Source of the DNA: a virus
Length of the DNA: 30,992 bases
Strand: one strand, 5' to 3'
Virus record (IMG/VR): IMGVR_UViG_3300005513_000018
Span: 1 to 30,992 of that record
A model generated the notes under the pieces. That model was not told where the DNA came from. It made no database searches and saw only the letters and a list, made by a program, of their open reading frames with translations. The translations under genes and the position numbers were made by a program. Numbering within the stretch: position 1 is the stretch's first letter; each line of letters opens with the position of its first letter. This document shows positions 1 to 5,857 of this stretch, piece after piece.

Positions 1-2
1 CC

Positions 3-86
3 ACCGGCGGCGTCCGGATCCGCAAGCAGGACAGCGACGCCCTGCTCACCCCCGTCAAGACGGAGCCCTCCGGTGACGCCGCGTGA
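3..86 (+). CDS. C-terminal end of an unidentified upstream protein (partial)
   Basis: Only the last 27 codons are visible, ending in TGA at 84-86. The frame is open to the window edge and reads as a charged tail (RIRKQDSDALLTPVKTEPSG). The frame is chosen because its stop overlaps the GTG start of the next gene by 14 nt and the spacing matches the rest of the operon. The visible part shows no domain, so no function can be given. Confidence 0.55.
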   Translation, partial: TGGVRIRKQDSDALLTPVKTEPSGDAA

Positions 87-813
87 CGGGGCAACGCGCC
101 CGGCGATCATCCCCCTCCGCTGGGACAACCACGGCATCGACGTATGCGCCGTGCTCGACGGCCAGACCGTGACGTTCGTCGCCCGCGACGTGCTCGAAGC
201 GCTCGGCTACAGCACGGACAGCCTGCAGGCCAGCCCCGCCCACCCGTGGGCACAGGCAGCCGCCGCGCCCACGCTCCGCGACCATGCCGCCGGCGCCCGG
301 TGGTCCCGCCAGCAGATCCACGACGTGCTCGGCCACTCAGAGGACCCGCTCACCAGCGAGTTCCTCGCCTGGATCGGCGACCAGGTCGCCGAGTTCCACA
401 AGGTCGGCGTCGACAACCTCACCCGCATCACCGTCGAAGGCCCGCGGCCGCGCTCGCCGAAGCCGACCACCGCCCCCACCGACGGCCAGATCCCCGAGCA
501 CTACAGCGTGCTCGCGGCCGCCAACATCCTCGACCGGGATCCCGCGATCACCATCGGCCGCGACAGCCTCTTCGAGCTGCTCCACAAGTGGGGCTGGGCC
601 GAGAAGCACGGCGACGCCTGGAAGCCATCCCGCGACATGGTCTTCATCGGCTACCTAACCGTCGTCGACGCGCGCGTCCCCGGCAAGCAGGACCTCTACC
701 CGCAGATCTGCATCACCCCGCTGGGCATCACCGCACTTCACCAGCGCCTCGGCGGCGTCGCCGACCTTTCCCTCAACCGGCAGCACCTCACCCTCATCGG
801 AGATCCCGCATGA
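73..813 (+). CDS. Phage antirepressor-like protein (BRO-N plus KilAC-like C-terminus)
   Basis: 246 aa. Residues about 15-110 resemble the BRO-N domain: a short beta region, then VTFVARDVLEALGYS, and later a WSRQQIHDVLGHSEDPLTSE block where family members carry a serine-rich helix before 'F..W'. Residues about 140-240 resemble a KilAC-type antirepressor C-terminus, with a helix-rich SLFELLHKWGWAEKHG segment and a terminal ITPLGITALHQRLGG. Such proteins bind DNA or repressors and modulate the lytic switch. The GTG at 73 is chosen because ACGGAG lies 7 nt upstream; the frame itself is open further left. Its position at the head of the early genes fits. Domain assignment is by eye, and the exact target is unknown. 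Confidence 0.72.
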   Translation: MTPRDGATRPAIIPLRWDNHGIDVCAVLDGQTVTFVARDVLEALGYSTDSLQASPAHPWAQAAAAPTLRDHAAGARWSRQQIHDVLGHSEDPLTSEFLAWIGDQVAEFHKVGVDNLTRITVEGPRPRSPKPTTAPTDGQIPEHYSVLAAANILDRDPAITIGRDSLFELLHKWGWAEKHGDAWKPSRDMVFIGYLTVVDARVPGKQDLYPQICITPLGITALHQRLGGVADLSLNRQHLTLIGDPA

Positions 814-980
814 CCACCAGACGCGCCCCGCGCCCCGTCCAGCGCCTCGCCCAGTTCACCGCGGCCGCCATGATCCTCGGCCTCGTCCTCGCCATCCAGG
901 CGATCGACTGGTGGCTGCTCCTGGTCATCGCCGCCATCCTCTTCGCGATCGTCATCGGAGGTCAGCTGTGGAAGCTCTGA
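810..980 (+). CDS. Small membrane protein, two predicted helices
   Basis: 56 aa; start ATG overlaps the antirepressor stop (ATGA). An Arg-rich N-terminus (TTRRAPRPVQR) is followed by two hydrophobic stretches at about residues 15-30 and 33-51, separated by an IDWW turn. The basic N-terminus suggests N-in topology. It is the first of three tiny membrane proteins in a row. No family is recognised. Phage two-helix proteins of this size can be holins, but this gene sits in the early arm far from any visible lysin, so I do not call it one. Confidence 0.68.
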   Translation: MTTRRAPRPVQRLAQFTAAAMILGLVLAIQAIDWWLLLVIAAILFAIVIGGQLWKL

Positions 981-1126
981 CCACCGCCACCATCGTCGCC
1001 CTCTGGATCTTCACCGCGGCGCTCGCCGTCGCTGGTATCGCAGGCCTCGGCTGGGTGCTCGGCCGCGCCCTCCAGATCTGGCTTGACCAGCCGCGCGCGC
1101 GCCGCGCCACGTGGAGGGAGAACTGA
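968..1126 (+). CDS. Small single-helix membrane protein
   Basis: 52 aa. The GTG start at 968 has a GGAGGT Shine-Dalgarno at 957-962 and overlaps the end of the preceding gene by 13 nt. One long hydrophobic helix spans about residues 5-32 and ends in a basic tail (QPRARRATWREN). The stop overlaps the next ATG. The good ribosome site and tight coupling argue that it is translated. Function unknown; no catalytic motif. Confidence 0.65.
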   Translation: MEALTTATIVALWIFTAALAVAGIAGLGWVLGRALQIWLDQPRARRATWREN

Positions 1127-1353
1127 TGCCGATTCTCGAGACCACCGTCACCGTCACCACGTGGGTGTGCGACCTCTGCGGTCAGGGCACCGGCCAGCAC
1201 ACCAGCGGCACCGGCGCACCGATCGCCGCGCAGCACTTCATCGACGTCCTCGGCTTCCGGAAGGTCGGCGGCCTGGTCGTCTGCTCTCTGTGCCGCGTCC
1301 TCCCTGACGTCGCCAACCTCGAACCCGCCCGCTCCGAAGCCGGCGCCCTGTGA
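1126..1353 (+). CDS. Small protein with two CxxC pairs (zinc-ribbon-like)
   Basis: 75 aa, ATG overlapping the previous TGA, with GGAGGGAG just upstream. Two Cys pairs are visible, C15-x2-C18 and C53-x2-C56, flanking a Gly/Thr-rich linker and a short helix. This spacing is that of a small zinc ribbon that could bind nucleic acid or another protein. A longer GTG start at 1111 exists but lacks a ribosome site and would overlap the previous gene more. The family is not recognised. Confidence 0.7.
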   Translation: MPILETTVTVTTWVCDLCGQGTGQHTSGTGAPIAAQHFIDVLGFRKVGGLVVCSLCRVLPDVANLEPARSEAGAL

Positions 1354-1436
1354 GCGCCCGCGGCGCCGCCCGTCTGGTGGTCGCCTTCGTCACGGTCTGC
1401 GCCGTGCTCATCCTCATCAACCGCTGCATGTTCTAG
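1350..1436 (+). CDS. Very small membrane peptide
   Basis: 28 aa, starting at a GTG that overlaps the previous stop (GTGA) and ending in TAG at 1434-1436. The sequence is a short basic start (SARGAAR), one hydrophobic helix (LVVAFVTVCAVLILI) and a NRCMF tail. The evidence for translation is its coupling and exact fit between two good genes. The AGGAG that serves the next gene overlaps its stop. No homology-based claim is made. Confidence 0.5.
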   Translation: MSARGAARLVVAFVTVCAVLILINRCMF

Positions 1437-1445
1437 GAGCAACCC

Positions 1446-2537
1446 GTGTCCTCAGCCGACATCCTCGAAGACAGCTTCCCCCACGGCACACCCGCCGGTT
1501 TCGACCGCGGCTGTCAGTCCGGCGGCCTCTGCGCCAACAAGGGCACCGACGACATGACCTGCAAGGAGGCCAAGGCACGCTACGCCAGCGACCTCACCTT
1601 CCGCCGCCACCTCGACGCCGGCGGCATGTGGATCGGCCGCGGCCCCGTGCCTGCCGCGCTCAAGACCGCCGTCATCGTCGACACCGCCACGCCGCCGAGG
1701 CCGGCGCCGTCGAACTTCGAGACGTTCAAGAAGCCGTCCGCCGTCGTACCCGACGCGCTCCGCGAGAAGCTCGCTGCACCCGACTTTCCCCACGGCACCA
1801 ACGGCGGCTACCAGCGCGGCTGCAAGGCGGCCGTCGAATTCCTCTGCCCCGGCGATGACGACGGCCGCACCTGCGCTCAGGCGAACCGCGACTACAAGGC
1901 CAACTACGAGGCCAACAAGCGCACGCAGCAGGCGAAGACCGCGCTGCAGAACGCCGGTGTACCCGCGGCCGATCTCGACCAGGCTGCCGTCGGCGCCGTC
2001 GCGCTCGCCACCGCAGGCACCGTCACCGCAGTAGACGCCGCCGAAGGCCTCACACAACTCGCCACCGGCGGCCTTGACCTCACCGACTACACCCAGACCG
2101 AAGCCCCCGACGTCGCCGTCGACGCGCTCGTCGAAACCCTGGACGACACCAAGCAGCGCCTCGCCGACGCACAGGCGCAGGTCGCCTCGCTCGAGGAAGA
2201 GAACGAACGCCTGCTCCGCCTCACCGGCATGCAGACAGACACGATCATCGGCCTTCGCGAGAAGGTTGCCGAGGCCGAACGCATCATCGCTGCAGATCGC
2301 GCCGCCGCCGAAGCAGCCGCGAGTGACAGCCGCACCCTCAACGAAGAGATCGAGCAGCTGCAGCAGCGACTCCTCGACAGCCTACGCACAGAGCTCGCTG
2401 CGCCCACACCCGTCGTCGCCGAGATCATGGCCCCGCCGGTCACGTACGCCCCACAGAGCGACGACCGCGTCAACCTCAGCCTCGACCCGCAGCAGGCCGC
2501 CAACGTCATCCTCGCGCTCGCCGGGGGTGGACGCTGA
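1446..2537 (+). CDS. Protein with a duplicated HGT-Cys motif and C-terminal coiled coil
   Basis: 363 aa; GTG start with AGGAG at 1435-1439. Two copies of a possible metal-binding motif are visible. Copy 1 has HGT at 13-15 with C23, C29 and C39; copy 2 has HGT at 116-118 with C126, C134 and C143. Each copy ends in an A...Y helix. Residues about 163-191 hold a block (AGV..ADLDQA..GAVALA) shared with the 9675-9938 protein. Residues about 215-330 are rich in E/Q/L heptads (SLEEENERLLRL, LNEEIEQLQQRLLDSL), a clear coiled coil. This suggests a metal-binding head on an oligomerising stalk. The biochemical role is unknown; a DNA-associated or scaffold role is only a guess. Confidence 0.75.
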   Translation: MSSADILEDSFPHGTPAGFDRGCQSGGLCANKGTDDMTCKEAKARYASDLTFRRHLDAGGMWIGRGPVPAALKTAVIVDTATPPRPAPSNFETFKKPSAVVPDALREKLAAPDFPHGTNGGYQRGCKAAVEFLCPGDDDGRTCAQANRDYKANYEANKRTQQAKTALQNAGVPAADLDQAAVGAVALATAGTVTAVDAAEGLTQLATGGLDLTDYTQTEAPDVAVDALVETLDDTKQRLADAQAQVASLEEENERLLRLTGMQTDTIIGLREKVAEAERIIAADRAAAEAAASDSRTLNEEIEQLQQRLLDSLRTELAAPTPVVAEIMAPPVTYAPQSDDRVNLSLDPQQAANVILALAGGGR

Positions 2538-2893
2538 TGCCGAACAAGACAGGCGTCCGCCTCTGCGTCGAGTGCGGTCGTGACATGCGTCCCGCCGGCA
2601 CGAACGCTGAGCAGTACCCGATGACCGTCTCGTACGGCCGCGCTGGCGCTTGCACGACCTGCACCGCCCGCGTGACTCGCGGCACCGTGCGTACGCACGA
2701 CGACGTCTCCGAAGACCGCCTGTGGGCGGGCAAGCGGATGCAGCTCGTGCGATGGCGCCAGACCCGTGACGGGTGGGGGTACGACCTCGTCACCGGCCAG
2801 TACGGCGGCCTCGTCGACGGTCACTACCGCCTCGTGAGCGGCGGCACGGAGAAGTTCCTCCCGCGTAACGAGTGGGAGGTCTGCGCAGCGTGA
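2537..2893 (+). CDS. Zinc-ribbon-like protein of unknown function
   Basis: 118 aa, ATG sharing a base with the previous TGA. N-terminal Cys pairs C10-x2-C13 and C39-x2-C42 bracket a GRDMRP...YPMT stretch, typical of small actinophage zinc-finger proteins. The remainder is basic and aromatic (MQLVRWRQTRDGWGYDL). It lies directly before the replication initiator, whose GTG overlaps its stop. A nucleic-acid-binding role is plausible but unproven. Confidence 0.68.
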   Translation: MPNKTGVRLCVECGRDMRPAGTNAEQYPMTVSYGRAGACTTCTARVTRGTVRTHDDVSEDRLWAGKRMQLVRWRQTRDGWGYDLVTGQYGGLVDGHYRLVSGGTEKFLPRNEWEVCAA

Positions 2894-3813
2894 GCAACAA
2901 GGCCATCAACTGGGCGTACGCCCAGCACGGCATCAAGGGCGGCCCGAAGTTCGTCCTGGTGACGCTCGCCGACATGGCGGACCAGGAGCACTCGTGCTTC
3001 CCGGGGAACGACATGCTCGCCGAGCTCACAGAGTTCTCCGTCTCCGCTGTCCGCGAGCACATCAAGAAGCTGCATGCGGCCGGCCTCGTCCGCACCGAGC
3101 GGCGCCACCGGAAGAACGGCGCCCGCAACTCCGACCGCTACTTCCTCGCCGTCGACGGTCCCTTCGATACCCCAGAAATCCAAGCGCCAGATTCTGGCGG
3201 TACGTCCGAGAACCTAGCGCCAGAATCTGCGCAGCCTAGCGCCAGAATCTGCGCGGACCTACCTCCAGAATCTGGCGCTGCATATAAGGAAGAACCCAAA
3301 GAGGTTAACCCACAGACTGAACCCACAGATCTGACCCTCATCGCCGACGATGAGGTCGAGGCAGCCCCGACGATCTCGATCGACGATCTCTTCGACGAGT
3401 TCTGGAAGGCCTACCCGCGACGCGTCGAGCGCAAGGCAGCGGCGCGCGCCTTCGAGAAGGCCGTGGTCTCGATCGCGAAGAGGCGCGGATGGACACCGAT
3501 CCGCGCCGCGGACTTCCTCACCACGGTCATCCGGGCTTGGTCGATCCAGTGGGTGCAGCGCGAGCAGCGCACCCCCGACAAGATCCCCCACGCCGCCAGC
3601 TGGCTGAACGGCGAGCGGTGGACCGATGAGCTCCCGGCCGTCGCGGCCCCCCACGCGGCGGCCGGGTCCCCACCCCCGGGGCGGCATCCGTCCGTGACCG
3701 CCAACCTCAACCTCGTCCAACGCATCGCTCAGCAGGAGGCCAACCGTGAATCGTCTGGAGATCGCCCAGCTCTTGACCGTGGCATCGACGATCGACCACG
3801 TCACACGCTCTGA
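2890..3813 (+). CDS. Replication initiator (winged-helix, lambda O-like), contains the putative origin
   Basis: 307 aa. The GTG at 2890 is preferred over an in-frame GTG at 2872 because GGAGGT (2875-2880) is correctly spaced before it and it overlaps the previous stop. Residues 1-72 form a winged-helix DNA-binding domain with a helix-turn-helix around 40-68 (GNDMLAELTEFSVSAVREHIKK then LHAAGLVRTERR). Residues about 96-155 are a low-complexity linker whose DNA carries iterons. Residues about 165-245 hold the conserved initiator C-terminus: FWKAYPRR at about 171, KAAARAFEKA, IPHAASWLNGERW. By analogy with lambda O, the N-domain binds iterons and the C-domain recruits the helicase/loader. The next gene starts inside its 3' end and is the likely partner. 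Confidence 0.82.
   Translation: MSNKAINWAYAQHGIKGGPKFVLVTLADMADQEHSCFPGNDMLAELTEFSVSAVREHIKKLHAAGLVRTERRHRKNGARNSDRYFLAVDGPFDTPEIQAPDSGGTSENLAPESAQPSARICADLPPESGAAYKEEPKEVNPQTEPTDLTLIADDEVEAAPTISIDDLFDEFWKAYPRRVERKAAARAFEKAVVSIAKRRGWTPIRAADFLTTVIRAWSIQWVQREQRTPDKIPHAASWLNGERWTDELPAVAAPHAAAGSPPPGRHPSVTANLNLVQRIAQQEANRESSGDRPALDRGIDDRPRHTL
3185..3279 (+). repeat. Iteron array (putative replication origin) inside the initiator gene
   Basis: Four copies of a core CCAGAATCTG are seen. R1 is CGCCAGATTCTGGCG at 3185-3199, a palindrome with one central base, carrying the core in inverted orientation. R2 (3213-3232) and R3 (3235-3254) are identical 20-mers, CCTAGCGCCAGAATCTGCGC. R4 is CCAGAATCTGGCGC at 3265-3278. 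Centres are 33, 22 and 23 bp apart, close to whole helical turns, so all sites face the same side of the helix. A degenerate copy (CCAGAAATC) begins at 3172. The array covers codons about 99-130, the linker of the initiator. This is the arrangement of lambda ori within gene O. Confidence 0.75.
3281..3355 (+). other. A+T-richer segment and hairpin beside the iterons (putative DNA unwinding region)
   Basis: Immediately after the last iteron the sequence turns purine- and A-rich. Positions 3281-3330 are about 44% G+C by direct count, against a clearly G+C-rich surrounding sequence. They include CATATAAGGAAGAACCC and a GGTTAACCCACA stretch loosely similar to a DnaA box. Two ACCCACAGA copies follow. 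An 8-bp perfect inverted repeat, CCTCATCG (3336-3343) and CGATGAGG (3348-3355), closes the segment. The codons read KEEPKEVNPQTEPTD, a linker with little constraint on protein sequence. Unwinding function is inferred from position. Confidence 0.5.
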
Positions 3814-4171
3814 GGACGACGTCGACGGCTGGGCGCTCGTGCTTGGCGACGTCGACCGCGACGATGCGATGGAGGCGCTCAAGGCGCACTTCGCCGACCC
3901 GGTCACCGGTCGCGAGTTCCTCAAGCCGGCGCACATCACCGGGAAGATCGCGGCCGCAGCCCCGACCGTTGCGCTGCCGCCCCGTGAGCCCGCGACCTGC
4001 AGCCTGCACGACTACCCGCTGAACCCGGATGGGTCCTGCGACGGCTGCCGCAAGTGGCCGGAGGATCTCCTGCCCGGCGCGCCCGCCCCGCAGCGGATCG
4101 CGTTCCGCCAGGAGCTGCTCTTCGACCCGCGCATCCAGACCGGCAAGACCTACCCCGGGGAGGCGAACTGA
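3746..4171 (+). CDS. Helicase-loader-like / replisome organiser protein
   Basis: 141 aa; GTG start with GCAGGAGGCC just upstream, overlapping the initiator by 68 nt. Residues 1-68 are a compact helical domain (LEIAQLLTVASTIDHV...WALVLGDVDRDDAMEALKAHFAD...FLKPAHITGKI). This follows the pattern of small actinophage helicase loaders: helix pairs, then 'AL.AHY...WL.PAdI'. A Cys/His cluster follows (C85-x2-H88, C98-x2-C101). Adjacency to an O-like initiator mirrors lambda O-P and supports a loader role, delivering a replicative helicase, probably the host's since none of the DnaB type is visible. Assignment rests on pattern and context. Confidence 0.55.
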   Translation: MNRLEIAQLLTVASTIDHVTRSEDDVDGWALVLGDVDRDDAMEALKAHFADPVTGREFLKPAHITGKIAAAAPTVALPPREPATCSLHDYPLNPDGSCDGCRKWPEDLLPGAPAPQRIAFRQELLFDPRIQTGKTYPGEAN

Positions 4172-4437
4172 TGGAGCTCTTCGAGGTCACCGCGCATGCC
4201 GCCGGCACCACCCTGCAGTCGGGGTTCTTCACCATTCAGGCCGAGTACCTGCACCAGTTCGTCGGCCGGCGCGCCGCGCTCATCAGCGACCGCGGCAACA
4301 AGATTCCGTTCACGATCGGCGCCGTCACGTATCGGCCCGAGCGTCACCAGATCGAGGTCGACGCGCAGCTGCCCCACCAGATCGTCGGCTTCGCATTCGG
4401 TCCCGCCGACATCGTGGAGGTCCAGCATGCTGCATGA
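4171..4437 (+). CDS. Hypothetical protein, beta-rich
   Basis: 88 aa, ATG overlapping the previous TGA (TGATG). The sequence alternates hydrophobic and polar residues (SGFFTIQAEYLHQFVGRRAALISDRGNKIPFTIGAVTY), suggesting a small beta barrel, and has no Cys. Weak resemblance to single-domain nucleic-acid-binding folds is not enough for a call. Its place between replication and resolvase genes suggests a DNA metabolism accessory role. Confidence 0.62.
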   Translation: MELFEVTAHAAGTTLQSGFFTIQAEYLHQFVGRRAALISDRGNKIPFTIGAVTYRPERHQIEVDAQLPHQIVGFAFGPADIVEVQHAA

Positions 4438-4702
4438 CACCGAGCCCTCCGGCTCGCCCATCCCCGACGGCATCCGGCACCTCGACTTCGGCGTCTGCTT
4501 CCTGCAGCACACCCAGCCGACCGCCCCGGACTACACGCTCCGCTGCCGCCGCTGCGGAAGCACGGCCGAGATTTGCGAGAGCCACTACAACGCCCTCCGC
4601 GCGCACGCCCTCGCCTTCGACGTGATGTGCACCCGCTGCCAGGACGACGGCCCGCTCACCAAGGTGTTCGAACCGCGCCGCATCGGCGGGAGCGCATCGT
4701 GA
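4427..4702 (+). CDS. Zinc-finger-like small protein
   Basis: 91 aa; ATG at 4427 with GGAGG 4416-4420 five to six bases upstream. C40-x2-C43 and C68-x2-C71 are separated by a helix that also carries C50 and H53 (AEICESHYNALRAHAL), giving a four-Cys treble-clef-like pattern. The stop overlaps the GTG of the resolvase gene. A nucleic-acid-binding or adaptor role is plausible; no specific family was recognised. Confidence 0.65.
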   Translation: MLHDTEPSGSPIPDGIRHLDFGVCFLQHTQPTAPDYTLRCRRCGSTAEICESHYNALRAHALAFDVMCTRCQDDGPLTKVFEPRRIGGSAS

Positions 4703-5175
4703 CCGACTACCAGACGCAAGCCGCCGTCGAGCCGTCAGAGTGGACGCTCTACTTCCCCTACGCCACGAACCCGCTGAGCCTCAACGGCCCCCGCGGCCGG
4801 CACTACCTGAAGAACCAGTGGGTCAAGCGCGTCCGAAACGAGACCATCGCGTACATCCGCCAGGCCGGCATCCCGCCCCTCGGCCGCGCCCGCGCCGGCC
4901 TGATCTGGTTCGTGCTCACCAGCAACCGCCGCGACGTCGACAACCTCGCCCCGCTCGAGAAGGTCATGTTCGACGCAATGGTCCGCGCCGGCCTCGTCCC
5001 CGACGACACCCCCGACCTCCTCGAGAAGCTCCGCCCGCAGATCGTCACCGTCGACCGCATGACACACCGCGAAGCGTGGATGGAGCTCCGCATCACCCGC
5101 TGGGACGGCGCTGCCACCCAACCCGCACCAACCACCACCGGATACGTCCAGTCGACCATCACGAAGGAGTCCTGA
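4699..5175 (+). CDS. rusA-like: RusA-family Holliday junction resolvase
   Basis: 158 aa; GTG overlaps the previous stop (GTGA). RusA proteins are dimeric endonucleases that cut four-way junctions. The signature is clear: an N-terminal strand (TLYFPYATNPLSLNG) with R/K-rich helix, then RRDVDNLAPLEKVMFDAM and GLVPDD. D79, D81 and D102/D103 match the acidic catalytic positions, and K88 matches the conserved lysine of the family. The length is slightly above the usual 120-140 aa because of a short N-terminus and a Pro/Thr-rich tail. It probably resolves recombination intermediates before packaging. Confidence 0.85.
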   Translation: MTDYQTQAAVEPSEWTLYFPYATNPLSLNGPRGRHYLKNQWVKRVRNETIAYIRQAGIPPLGRARAGLIWFVLTSNRRDVDNLAPLEKVMFDAMVRAGLVPDDTPDLLEKLRPQIVTVDRMTHREAWMELRITRWDGAATQPAPTTTGYVQSTITKES

Positions 5176-5178
5176 CCA

Positions 5179-5364
5179 ATGGCGCACATCGCATCGGGAT
5201 CGCACATCTCGATCAAGTTCTCGGACGGGACCACCGTCGGCTATCGCACGGAATCGGACCTGCCCGTCGATCGCGTACTGCAGAGGATCCGCGACCTGGC
5301 AGATCTCGGCCCAGAACCGTTCCACGCCGACGCCCAAACCCACCACAACACCCAGGAGAACTGA
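5179..5364 (+). CDS. Small hypothetical protein
   Basis: 61 aa; ATG three bases after the resolvase stop, with AAGGAG at about 5164-5169. The first 45 residues look like a small beta-alpha unit (SHISIKFSDGTTVGYRTE then LPVDRVLQRIRDLADLG). The tail is His/Gln-rich and probably disordered. No family recognised. Confidence 0.58.
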   Translation: MAHIASGSHISIKFSDGTTVGYRTESDLPVDRVLQRIRDLADLGPEPFHADAQTHHNTQEN

Positions 5365-5366
5365 CC

Positions 5367-5618
5367 ATGTCGAACACCGAACGCAAAGCCCGCAAGCGCG
5401 CCGGGATCCCGCTGCACCGCGAGCCCAAGGTCGGCACCCCGATCGAGGACCGCGCCAAGCCCGGCTACGGCAAGCCCAACCCCATCGACCACGGCACCGA
5501 CAAGGAGCGCGCGCGGGCGCTCGCCGACGCCGCCCGCGCACGCCGCGCCGCCCGCACCACCGACGCACCCACCGGCCGCGCCCCGCGGAAGTCGACCGCC
5601 GCCCGCAAGGCCGGATGA
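5367..5618 (+). CDS. Small highly basic protein
   Basis: 83 aa, ATG at 5367 with CAGGAG at 5353-5358. It is very rich in Arg, Lys, Ala and Pro (ERKARKRAGIPLHREPK; ALADAARARRAARTTD; APRKSTAARKAG), with no hydrophobic core, so it is probably disordered and nucleic-acid-binding. It is coupled by ATGA to the DUF3263-like gene. Function not known. Confidence 0.58.
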   Translation: MSNTERKARKRAGIPLHREPKVGTPIEDRAKPGYGKPNPIDHGTDKERARALADAARARRAARTTDAPTGRAPRKSTAARKAG

Positions 5619-5857
5619 CAACACCTCCCGCGCTCGCCGCGGTGCTCGATTTCGAGGCCGAGCACCCGGCGCCGGGCGGGCGCAAGGAGGAGCTGATCCG
5701 GCAGGCGTTCGGAATCTCCGCCGCCCGCTACTACCAACTGCTCCACCGCTACGCCGACAGCCTCGAAGGCCAACAGCACGACCCACGCACCACCAACCGC
5801 ATCCGCCGGCAGCGAGAAGCCGATACCGCAACCCGAGAACGAAGGACCCGCACATGA
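5615..5857 (+). CDS. DUF3263-like DNA-binding-type protein
   Basis: 80 aa. The core (AVLDFEAEHPAPGGRKEELIRQ, then FGISAARYYQLLHRYADSLEG and a terminal R-rich helix) matches the actinobacterial DUF3263 pattern: 'ILdFE..W......KE.aIre.fgms.tRYYQ.Ln.l'. The ISAARYYQLL segment looks like a recognition helix, so a sigma/HTH-like DNA contact is plausible. Start overlaps the previous stop and the end overlaps the ParB-like gene. DUF3263 is largely restricted to actinobacteria and their phages, which is the best host hint here. Confidence 0.72.
   Translation: MTTPPALAAVLDFEAEHPAPGGRKEELIRQAFGISAARYYQLLHRYADSLEGQQHDPRTTNRIRRQREADTATRERRTRT

Noticed and set aside
144-809. + strand frame extending upstream of the small membrane protein
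   Set aside because: Arg/Pro/His-rich shadow of the antirepressor; the membrane protein begins at ATG 810, coupled to the antirepressor stop.
810-1126. Reading the two-helix and one-helix proteins as a holin pair
   Set aside because: No endolysin in the window and the genes lie in the early arm; hydrophobic helices alone do not establish a holin.
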